A stretch of DNA of 64,000 nucleotides, from positions 62,001-126,000 of the forward strand of contig LGRX02026014.1 in NCBI GenBank assembly GCA_001247695.2. Reading direction: 5' to 3'. Both the position numbers and the translations under genes were made by a program. Source of the DNA: Cymbomonas tetramitiformis (Eukaryota; Chlorophyta; Pyramimonadophyceae; Pyramimonadales; Pyramimonadaceae). A model generated the notes under the pieces. It saw only the letters and a program-made list of their open reading frames with translations. It did no database searches and was not told where the DNA came from. Shown piece by piece: positions 46,179-54,546 of this stretch (position 1 is its first letter; every line of letters begins with the position of its first letter).

Positions 46179-48090
46179 ATGGGGAAGGAAACGATGGACG
46201 ATATCGACGAAGAAGACGATGATGCGGGGAGTCAGGAAGATCTCGCAACTACGGAAACCTTAGAGCTGGCACAAGCTATAGTTGAGAGCGACTTGCAAGG
46301 AGTGTATAACTCCATAGAAAAGTGTGCTGATGTGAACTTCGTTTTCGGAACCCGATATGGTTGCACAGACGGCTTTACCCCTCTTATGTCTGCATGCTAC
46401 CGTGGAAATGCCGACGCTGTGAAAGCCCTTCTTCGCGCGGGGGCAGATCCCAACTATGTTAATGAAGCAGACGAATTAACTCTATTTTGGGCCATAGACG
46501 GTGGTGCAGATATCCTTAGGCTCCTCTGCGACTATGGTGCAGGTATGAAACGCAGTTTGCAACGACATATGTGTATGGCTGCCAAGTTTTACCATTTCCT
46601 GCTCACCTTCTCAACTCCCTGCGATGGATAGTGAACGTAATATGAGCCAGCGTGCCTGCAGAACTGTGCACTGTTAACGACCGGGATATGCAACTCAGCT
46701 AAATACAGGAAGCAATAAGAACCGCACAAAGTATATGTCCGTGCGTCCGTGCGTGCCTGTGTAGGCATAGGTTTCAGTGTTGTTTATAAACGAACCGCTA
46801 TGGACATGCTTCTGAACAAGCGACTGTAAACACGAGCATGACATGGTTTTCATATCTTTCACTGCCTTATAAGCTCATAAGTGTTCTTATGGTGGGCACT
46901 CGCCGTGCACTTTGTTGACTTGAAGAGCATTTGCGGTTTTCAGACGTCGACGAAATATCCAATAAGGGCTGGACTCCGCTGTCGTATGCGGCCGCTTGTG
47001 GCACTTATCCACGACTTTACAGCCCCGGCGATAGTCCCGAAAGCATACTTAAGGTGCGTGACTTCGAGTTCTGATGATTTTTCGGTGCCATTCCGTACGG
47101 GGGCCTGAGGCGGGCTCTAGACAAACGCAAAGCTTATATCAAAACTCCAGATTCACTAGATAGCTCGCAAGGAAACAGTGCACAAGATATCTCAAAATAT
47201 TTTCCAATTAGCATCTAACAACGGACTTTGGGCCTAATAGGACGGTTAGAACGTAGAAACCGAGTATGCTCTGCTGAGTGCAGCACGTGGCATCATGGAC
47301 GCGTCCAGTCCTCTCAGTTGTTGACTGCGATGCAGTTCCAGACGCTAACAACCGCAACCCCAGAATGAATCTGTTTCTGTGTTCTCAGAACTATGGTGCA
47401 ACCGTGTACGGTGCCGGACCTCCTTCTATGACCGAGTTCATCACCCGCGTCAAGATACTTGAGCAGGTTAATTATCTATCCCACCACCAGAATCGCTTTT
47501 CCAAGCCTGAAATAGGGCAGACGCTCGAGGATTCTTTTGAAACCCAAGTGTATGCTGCAGCGCACTCTGACGCCACATTGCCCCAAAGCCCTCAACATGC
47601 ATTTTGGCTGCTCACAAAGCCTGCCAAAATACATCGCCTAGTTACCTCCAAGTGCATGCAGTGTGTTGACAGTGGGTAAGTGCACCCTGTCGTGGACCCT
47701 ACAGAAAGAAGAGGCCGAAGGAGAGGCTGACGAGAAATTTGAAGATGCAGTAATACTTCCGGATGCTTCATCGGCGCAGGTCGAGTGGAAGGCTCGCGCC
47801 GCAAAGGTACTCTTGAAGGAGGAGATCCCAAAAGAGCCTCAGACATTGCACACTTAGGTTTCAACTGATGTCACCGCCACCTCGTACAATTGGATATCAA
47901 AATCTTCGTATCGCTTGGTGACAGAACTAAGATAAAGAAGTGATGTTTCGTTTGGGTGCAGGAGCTAATCGTGAAATCTGAGCAAGAAGAAGCTGAGGAC
48001 ATGACTGAAATATTGAACGACATGAATAGGAATCCTTTTATTCAACGTAAAGGCAACGAAACAAGTCAAGGTTCCATGTGTAACTCGTGA
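46179..48090 (+). CDS. Ankyrin-repeat protein, five exons, 260 residues
   Basis: Exons 46179-46542, 46944-47053, 47389-47466, 47705-47806 and 47962-48090 join in phase (1, 0, 0, 0) across GT-AG introns to a TGA stop. After an acidic head (ETMDDIDEEDDDAGSQEDL) come ankyrin repeats: ELAQAIVESDLQGVYNSIE, then GFTPLMSACYRGNADAVKAL with LLRAGADPNYVN, then a weaker ELTLFWAIDGGADILRLL. The exon 1-2 junction recreates GAD followed by VDEISNKGWTPLSYAAACG, a fourth repeat split by an intron, which strongly supports the splice. The C-terminal third is charged and helical (EEEAEDMTEIL-like content) with no recognised domain. Ankyrin stacks mediate protein binding; partner and pathway are unknown. Confidence 0.82.
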
Positions 48091-48580
48091 TCAATATTAT
48101 TCTCAAGCTTTAAAGCAGCTTCCAATGGCAAGAGTTTGGCCTGCTAAGCTTTTCAAATGTATTTACGGATTGGTTTTGGAATCCAAGGATGTTCATTATT
48201 GATCGTGAACTTTGTCCTCGGTCATCTCGGCTGTGAGAGAATACTGTGTTCTTCTGTCTTGTTTGCTCTGTATCCAAACATCATGCTCATACCTTATTAT
48301 TTACTTCGCAGTCTACACTAACGGTAGTAGGTATTAATTGCAAACAGCCACATATCGACGTTCCCCGCACAGGCATGACTGTTCCTGCTTGCTCGGTTCC
48401 TTGAGTCGGGTTTGCAACGAACTTTATCATTCTTTGCATACGACATTGTTGGTGGACGACATTCTCAGTCCGGTCTATTTATTGTTACTGAGACCGCGCT
48501 AGGATTTTGTGGAAGAGACGAAGAGACCTAGAGTCGCACGACACTTTGAATCACACATACTCGAACATAAAGTGTGCCAG
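48091..48580. other. Intergenic, possible upstream exon region
   Basis: The region separates the ankyrin gene from the acidic protein gene. I find no exon I can support. If the next gene's first visible exon begins at the AG near 48580, its 5' exon or UTR should lie here. Confidence 0.35.
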
Positions 48581-49569
48581 GGAACACTAGCCATGTCAAG
48601 CCATTCGATTGGCATATTGTATTTATGCGTACTGGGGCAGTGAAATGGCAATGGGCTCGGAAGGGGACTCCCGAGCCATTGACTTCGTACTATGGGGAGC
48701 GAAAGCCTGGGCTCGATTATAGCTGGCAGCATATTATCGTCCACCCTTCTGGAGCGCTACGCCGCTGGGAGCGTAATAGGGGCGGTGGCTGGTTTCTGGA
48801 AGACGCCACTCTAGTGAAGGCGCCGGTAGCGTCATTTTCATTACCGCTCAGCGTTGCGTACTGGAATCAGACGAGTGTGATTGACGATGATGAGTATCGC
48901 GGAATTCCATACAAGGGGCGTAAGTCTGTACAATCGACGCCTACGAACAGTGACGATTCGGGTGCAGGTGATGTGACCTGGAGTAAGGAGAAGCTACCAG
49001 ATTCGGATGATAATGATGACGCGGGTGTCACAGACAGTAAGCATGACATAGATACTGCCAGTCCGAAATGGGAGCCTGCCTCGCCTGAATATGATGACAC
49101 CGAGGATGACGTCAGCGAGTTCGATGTCTTGGTAGCTGACGATGTTGAAGAACAAGCTGAAGCTCGAAAGTTGAAGAGACTGGGACTGCAGTTGATCATG
49201 GATGATAAGGGTGAACTTATCTGGGTGCCAAAGGGCACCTCCCCGACCTCACCCGTTCAGCCAGAGGATCAGCCTATCACCGAGCAGAAGTCTGAGGCCA
49301 TATCTGAGGATGCTCCAGCCTCTGTGGTGGAGACTGTTCAAGTACAACCGAAGGAACCATCTGGGCCAGATACTGGATTGACTTCAATGAGTGAAAATAA
49401 TGCTGGGGTGTCCGAAGTGACGAAGAGGCAACCCAGGAAATATCCTGCCTGTTGGGCAGCTGAGTGCATAGCTCATTTGAAATGTACCCTAGGCAGTGAC
49501 AGTGATGACGAAGAAGTACATGACGTGGCTCCTCGTAGGAAGAAGGCAAGGACCAGCAAGGGACAATGA
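48581..49569 (+). CDS. Acidic, probably nuclear protein of unknown family
   Basis: A frame open from an acceptor-like GTGTGCCAG at 48580 to TGA at 49569. The first in-frame ATG is at 48625, giving 314 residues; in-frame sequence before it (FDWHIVF) looks coding, so an upstream exon is likely. The N-terminal 80 residues form a compact aromatic-rich domain with VKWQWARKGTPEPL and HPSGALRRWERNRGGGWF. The middle is Asp/Ser/Glu-rich and probably disordered. The end has DSDDEEVHDVAPRRKKARTS, an acidic patch followed by a basic cluster that could be a nuclear localisation signal. An LTR element begins about 100 bases past the stop, close to the 3' UTR. Function is not assigned. Confidence 0.6.
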
Positions 49570-49670
49570 AATCAACTGCCTTGATTAGGATTGTCCAAAT
49601 GCAGATTCTCTTATTAGGATTTGTATAGGTGGCAGATGATGATATGCCAGCCGACATGGGACAGATCGAT

Positions 49671-49912
49671 TGCTGGACTTCGGGTTTAGGCTTAGTTATT
49701 ATGGGCTCTGACTAGCCCCTAGCCTGACCCTGCTTCCGTTTCGTGTCCGTGACTTCCTAGCACTGTACTGTACAGTAGTACAGTACAGTAGTACAGTCAT
49801 CGTTACTGTCTGGGTTTCCGAGAGCATAAAGCTCCAGCCAGACACAAGTTATGTTATTATTCAGTTTCATGCTTAGCAAGCTTAGCCGGACAGCGTATCT
49901 GTCTTCCTCGCA
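49671..49912 (+). repeat. 5' LTR of the first TR-GAG element
   Basis: A 242-base LTR starting TGCTGGACTTCGGG and ending CTTCCTCGCA. It contains a short palindromic cluster of CTGTAC/GTACAG repeats near 49763-49797. It matches the 3' copy at 241 of 242 positions by eye. The bases directly after it (GGTTATAGGCCGC) are where a primer-binding site is expected, but I could not match them to a tRNA. Confidence 0.93.
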
Positions 49913-50352
49913 GGTTATAGGCCGCACCGGCTTTCCGGTGATTCTGATGATGGCACAGCGCCTTGCTGTTGCCATGTTCGGCTAAGTAGGACGTAGGAGG
50001 GGTTGAGCGCCCACTTGGGCGGTGGTGAATTGCGCTTGCGGTATGGACTTTTGACTTGGCAGTGATGGCGGCACACATTGTGCTCGCCTTCGCTGCGCAG
50101 GAGATCAGCTTGTGACGGGTCATTTTTATTTTACAGAAGCATCGTCGCAGCGAGAGTTATTCTGTTTCGTGCGCCGCTGGCTCCGGCGAGGTCGTTCCAC
50201 ACGTGGCTGAATTTTGGCCGCTCTCATGGTATCGCTTACGACCTGTGGATTTTGATCATTCGACTGAGACTTCTACAGAACATCTGGCCGCTGTAGGCGT
50301 TCTTTCACCATCCCCCTGTTTAGCTCAACCTTCTCCCCTGTCTTTCACTATC

Positions 50353-52530
50353 ATGGTTATCGCAACGAACAACTTGACGCGGTCTCGCGTCCGTAGATTA
50401 GAGACTATTTTCGATGATGTGGGTGCGCAACATGCTGCGACTCCGCACACGCCGCAGCTGCCGGCCCCGACCACCGCAGCTGCGAGGGAAATTTTGGACA
50501 AATGTAAGCAGCTAGCTCGTGAAAATTTCGACAGGAAGGTTGCCAAGACCGTTGCCACAAAGATCCTTGGAGACAAGTCGGAGCGGTTCGCTGGTACAGA
50601 GGCAGATGCTGTGGACATTTTTTCACAATTAATGCATGAGCTCCGCGCTCAGTTTGTGCTTCAGTCGACGGCGTTTGCTCCCCTGTTTGAATTGACTGAC
50701 ATGGCAGTTGAGGCTAGGCATGAAGCGAATGAGTTGTTGCTCTCGGCTCTGACGTTTCTGGCTCGCCCTGGCTCACCTGCCCGTGACTGGCTTGAGGCCT
50801 CTGGGTCTGACGTTCCTGGAGATGGCAAGCGCGCTGCCCTTGAGGTAGTGCGCATGCTCCAGGAACGCTCGGAGCCCTTTGACTCTTTTGAGTTGCTGCT
50901 GGCGGTCCGCATCCCCAGCAGCAAAGATCCTGACCGTGGCATCCGCGAGTTCAATGGCCTGTTGCGGGACGTTCAGCGTTCCCACAACTTGCCAGAGGAC
51001 GCGGTGAAACGGCAGTTTCTGAAGGCTCTCGGCAATTCGGCAATGTACCGTGACTTGGCTAATTCCTTGGCTCGGGCTGACCAGCGGCAGGGCGTGTCTC
51101 TTTTGACTATTCAGGCTCGTGTGCGGGAGCAGTTCCGCCACGGCCTGCAAGTCTATGACACCCCTGTTTCGGCCTTGTCATTCGGCGATGGCGCGTCTGA
51201 CTTAGCTGCGGCGTTGTCCAGTCTGCAGAAGCAGCTGGAGCGCATGCAGCAGGACATTCGTGACCTGAAGCGGCAGAAACGGGAAGGGGCGCCGCCTGCG
51301 GGCAAGCACCTTACCCGCTCTGCTGCTAAGCATCACCGTGCTGGTGTTAAACCGCTTGGCACCGCTCCTCTTGTCTCATTTGACAAGAAGAGTGGTGCCT
51401 TCGTGCCCCACTGCAAGAATGCGGTGTGTGCACAAAGTGGTTTGAAGCACTGGCATGCTGAATGCCCCAATGGCGGTCTTCACTCTGCCCACTATTGTGG
51501 TGCGGTTGAAGACTACGAGGCTGACTGTATGGCTGTTCGTTTCCAGCGTTTCTATGACGCGGGGGATGAGCACGCCTTCGAGTCACTCTGCACGATGGAG
51601 GGTCGCCCGGAGGTGTGCGAGCTGTCGGCGCATTCTTTTGTGCCGACTGAGCCCACATCTCTTAGGCACTTTCGGGATGCAGCAGCTTCCGCTCAGGATG
51701 CGGCAGCTGACGAGGGCGTCGTGGCTCACTTTCCTCTGGCCACATTCCACTCGGGTGCACGAGATTCGATTCCGCCACCGCCTGCGGTTCGGGATCCCTC
51801 TGCACTCGTGGCTGGTGGTGTGCCTACGGCTCATGACCCGCCAGTGGCTGTATCTGGCTCTCTCGGCTTGCATGGTTCTATCCCATCGCTCCAGCTTGGC
51901 GGCTCTGCACCGGCTCCGCTGTTCGCTGGCATGACGATTGAGACTTCTGAGATTGGCTCTGAAGGCTCTGACAACGACCAAGGCTCTGACGATGGCTCTG
52001 ACGGCGGACGGCAAGTGGCTTTTGACTCCTTCGGCACTCCTGACCAGGGCTCTGACAGGGGAGCATCGCCACTTGCGGCTCCGGTGTACCGTCCGCGGGC
52101 TCCGCCGAGCTTTCTCCGATGTGCGATGATGTCTTCGGTCCTCTGCTGCTCTCTGTTGGCCAGTGCTACGGCGTCTCTGGTTGCCGTGGGCGGTGGTGAC
52201 AGGGGCCTGGTTGAGCCCGGAGTCACCGTCCATCGGTCTACTGGAGGTTTCTTTGCTTCGGATCCGCCACTTGGCTTTCTGGACATCCGTGATTGGCCGC
52301 CCGACGATCGAGTTCTGTTTTCATCTCTTTCTTCAAAGTTCGCAACACCATGGGAATCTATTTATCAGAATTCTTCAGTGGATTTGTTCTCTGCTGTGGA
52401 ACCACCTTGCCCACTTGGGTCTGGTGGTGTTCAATCGGTGACAGACAATTTGCAATTCACTTCGGGACTCTTCTGTATTTGCATCCCGACCGCTGAACTC
52501 GGCTCTGCTGACCAGCCTCAAAGTGGCTGA
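50353..52530 (+). CDS. gag: Gag-like protein of the first LTR element, 725 residues
   Basis: The start is ATG at 50353 (MVIATNNLTRSRVRRL); the frame stays open upstream to 50203 but without another ATG. Residues about 35-330 are helical and resemble a capsid region, sharing TKILGDKSERFAGTEADAV with a related stretch in the second element's protein. A coiled-coil-like segment near residue 285-310 precedes a zinc-knuckle-like cluster at about C354, C359, H366 or H368, and C371. Then comes a long Ser/Asp/Gly-rich acidic region (GSEGSDNDQGSDDGSDGG), a hydrophobic segment at about 588-611 (FLRCAMMSSVLCCSLLASA) and a 110-residue tail. Gag proteins assemble the virus-like particle that packages the element RNA. 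No aspartic protease D[ST]G or RT YxDD motif is visible. Confidence 0.8.
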   Translation: MVIATNNLTRSRVRRLETIFDDVGAQHAATPHTPQLPAPTTAAAREILDKCKQLARENFDRKVAKTVATKILGDKSERFAGTEADAVDIFSQLMHELRAQFVLQSTAFAPLFELTDMAVEARHEANELLLSALTFLARPGSPARDWLEASGSDVPGDGKRAALEVVRMLQERSEPFDSFELLLAVRIPSSKDPDRGIREFNGLLRDVQRSHNLPEDAVKRQFLKALGNSAMYRDLANSLARADQRQGVSLLTIQARVREQFRHGLQVYDTPVSALSFGDGASDLAAALSSLQKQLERMQQDIRDLKRQKREGAPPAGKHLTRSAAKHHRAGVKPLGTAPLVSFDKKSGAFVPHCKNAVCAQSGLKHWHAECPNGGLHSAHYCGAVEDYEADCMAVRFQRFYDAGDEHAFESLCTMEGRPEVCELSAHSFVPTEPTSLRHFRDAAASAQDAAADEGVVAHFPLATFHSGARDSIPPPPAVRDPSALVAGGVPTAHDPPVAVSGSLGLHGSIPSLQLGGSAPAPLFAGMTIETSEIGSEGSDNDQGSDDGSDGGRQVAFDSFGTPDQGSDRGASPLAAPVYRPRAPPSFLRCAMMSSVLCCSLLASATASLVAVGGGDRGLVEPGVTVHRSTGGFFASDPPLGFLDIRDWPPDDRVLFSSLSSKFATPWESIYQNSSVDLFSAVEPPCPLGSGGVQSVTDNLQFTSGLFCICIPTAELGSADQPQSG

Positions 52531-52703
52531 GTTTTCTTGGCATTCATCCTGGTAGCTTGATTAGCTTTAGCCCAGTAGTGGGATGACCGGGTCAAGACCC
52601 CGGCACCCAGCTAGAAGTGATCGGTTTCCACCGAAGTGAATGTTAGGTGTTTGTTTATTGTCACGTGGCTGTATACCCTGTACCTGCCTTGCTAGGTAGT
52701 CAC

Positions 52704-52717
52704 ACCCACGGGTGGTG
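52704..52717 (+). promoter_or_regulatory. Polypurine-tract-like site before the 3' LTR
   Basis: ACCCACGGGTGGTG abuts the TG of the 3' LTR. The second element has GGGGTGGTG in the same position relative to its own 3' LTR, although the LTRs are otherwise unlike. The shared GGGTGGTG next to TGCTGGA suggests a conserved plus-strand priming site. Confidence 0.55.
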
Positions 52718-52959
52718 TGCTGGACTTCGGGTTTAGGCTTAGTTATTATGGGCTCTGACTAGCCCCTAGCCTGACCCTGCTTCCGTTTCGTGTCCGTGAC
52801 TTCCTAGCACTGTACTGTACAGTAGTACAGTACAGTAGTACAGTCATCGTTACTGTCTGGGTTTCCGAGAGCATAAAGCTCCGGCCAGACACAAGTTATG
52901 TTATTATTCAGTTTCATGCTTAGCAAGCTTAGCCGGACAGCGTATCTGTCTTCCTCGCA
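52718..52959 (+). repeat. 3' LTR of the first TR-GAG element
   Basis: The second copy of the 242-base LTR, ending CCTCGCA directly before the target-site duplication TCGAT. It has one substitution relative to the 5' copy. Confidence 0.93.
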
Positions 52960-52964
52960 TCGAT

Positions 52965-53969
52965 TTGAGATATGAACTGCGCGCCTTGAAAGTATAAGAC
53001 TTGAATTCTTGCCCACTGGAGGCGGTTCTAACTTGAAGTAATTATATGGAGGAGTTGTTGCTCAACCTGTTAAAATACTGGTCAATCTTTCCTGCCATAA
53101 AAGATATTGCAATTGCTTAAATTGTAGCCTTGTTCAACTGTTTATCTAGAACATTGCAATTTTGTACACTGCAAAATTGCCGAGAACGGACCTGTGCCCC
53201 AAGATTGGAAGCAGAATTTACCTCTGACTGACCCTTGAGCTCTTGCTCGGATACAGTCAAGTGCTCACGAAGGCGTCACTTGGAAGTGGTATTGCTCTGC
53301 GCCTTTTGCTCCCTGCCTTTCACCCTGCATGAATACAGTCGCTTTACCAACACTGTTATGCTGCAAACTGGTCAGAAAGTGGGAGCTGAAGCCGCCAGCA
53401 AGTCAAATTTACCGGGATTAACAACCAGATTGCCCCGAGCCGAGAGTGAAAAGTGGACAATTGGCCAGATTGAAAAAAAGAGGACCTCGGAGGCAGTTTT
53501 AACGTGGACAAAAAAATTCCTGGCACTTCTTGGTGGGTTTTTTTCGTTTGGAACCTGGCCCCGACACCTGGGTCCTCACAGATCTCGATATTTTAAATTG
53601 GGACGGCCAACCGGCACGACAGAGGCAAAATTAGACAAATTTGAGCTCATCAGACTACATAGGAGGAAATTGAAGCCCAAAAAGAATAGTTTTCCATTTT
53701 TTTAGTATTCTTTGAAGGTTAAAAATAGTCTCCACCACTGAGAACAAGCCAATTAGTCTGGACTGCTTCGGGATGGCCGGCAGGAATTTACCCAAATTGC
53801 CGATTGTCACTCAATTTTTGAAATTTGACCACCAGAAACAGCATTGCACACTGGAAAGCATATTTTATTGTTCACCACGACTTCCACCGCGACAATTAAA
53901 TGTTTTTCTGAGTGTTCTGGGGGAATTTGCCCAAATTGGACAGATTTGACTTCCTCAACGGTCATATTT
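52965..53969. other. Sequence between the two LTR elements, no supported gene
   Basis: One kilobase of moderately AT-rich DNA. A plus-strand frame at 53358-53705 from ATG (MLQTGQKVGAEAASKSNLPG) is open for about 115 codons but has biased, lysine-rich composition and no domain. The right end (CATATTTCCACT) becomes part of a splice-acceptor-like tract if the second LTR element is removed. Confidence 0.4.
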
Positions 53970-53974
53970 CCACT

Positions 53975-54219
53975 TACCGGAATATCCTAGTTCACTAGAT
54001 ATCAGAGGGTCCCGAACTGTGTGGATAAACTGTGATAAGATAAATAAACCCTAAGCTAGATATACCCGGAACGGTCTCGCAACGGTCTCGGAAACTAGCC
54101 TACCTGTGACACAGCGTGTGTCACAGCACGAACCTATAGATCAGTCAGCAGTCCAGTGTTGGTCCTAGGGGTCTGTCATAGGGGCCTGCCTGTCTGGGCT
54201 GCCTATACAGATTCCAGCA
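53975..54219 (-). repeat. 3' LTR of the second TR-GAG element
   Basis: A 245-base LTR copy; in element orientation it is the downstream one. It contains the palindrome TGTGACACAGCGTGTGTCACA at about 54104-54124, also present in the other copy. GGGGTGGTG lies directly upstream (54220-54228 on the minus strand), matching the first element's priming site. Confidence 0.92.
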
Positions 54220-54546
54220 CACCACCCCAGCACTGTGGGTGGTGACTGGCTAGGAGAGTCAGAAATATAAATCTCTAGGGCAGAAGCCAGGGTGACAAGT
54301 CCTAACTGCTAATCCAACTGTGCTATTCTGATACACAAATTGGAAACCTCTAACCAGCACAAGAGAAACCATACAGGCAATGCAAGTCCTGCTAAAATAC
54401 TGAAAAGCTCTGTGCCAGTAAGTCAGATTGAAGAGTTCAAAGGTGTCAAAGTAAAATCATAAACCAAATTGAAGACCGTGTTGAGGTCAAAGTAGATCTC
54501 AGCACACCACCAGACTAGTGGCGTACTGCCAGAACCAGAAACATAA

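Larger units (their letters stand above)
49671..52959 (+). mobile_element. Non-autonomous LTR retrotransposon encoding only Gag (TR-GAG type)
   Basis: Two 242-base direct repeats (49671-49912 and 52718-52959) begin TG and end CA, and differ by a single base (A at about 49836 against G). The element is flanked by the 5-base target-site duplication TCGAT (49666-49670 and 52960-52964). One long Gag-like ORF fills the interior. I find no reverse transcriptase, RNase H, integrase or protease motif. This is the layout of terminal-repeat elements with a gag domain, which depend on enzymes from another element. The near-identity of the LTRs indicates a very recent insertion. Confidence 0.93.

Noticed and set aside
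53235..53705. Plus-strand frame between the two LTR elements
   Set aside because: Only about 115 codons follow the first ATG, the composition is lysine-rich and biased, and there is no domain or splice partner.
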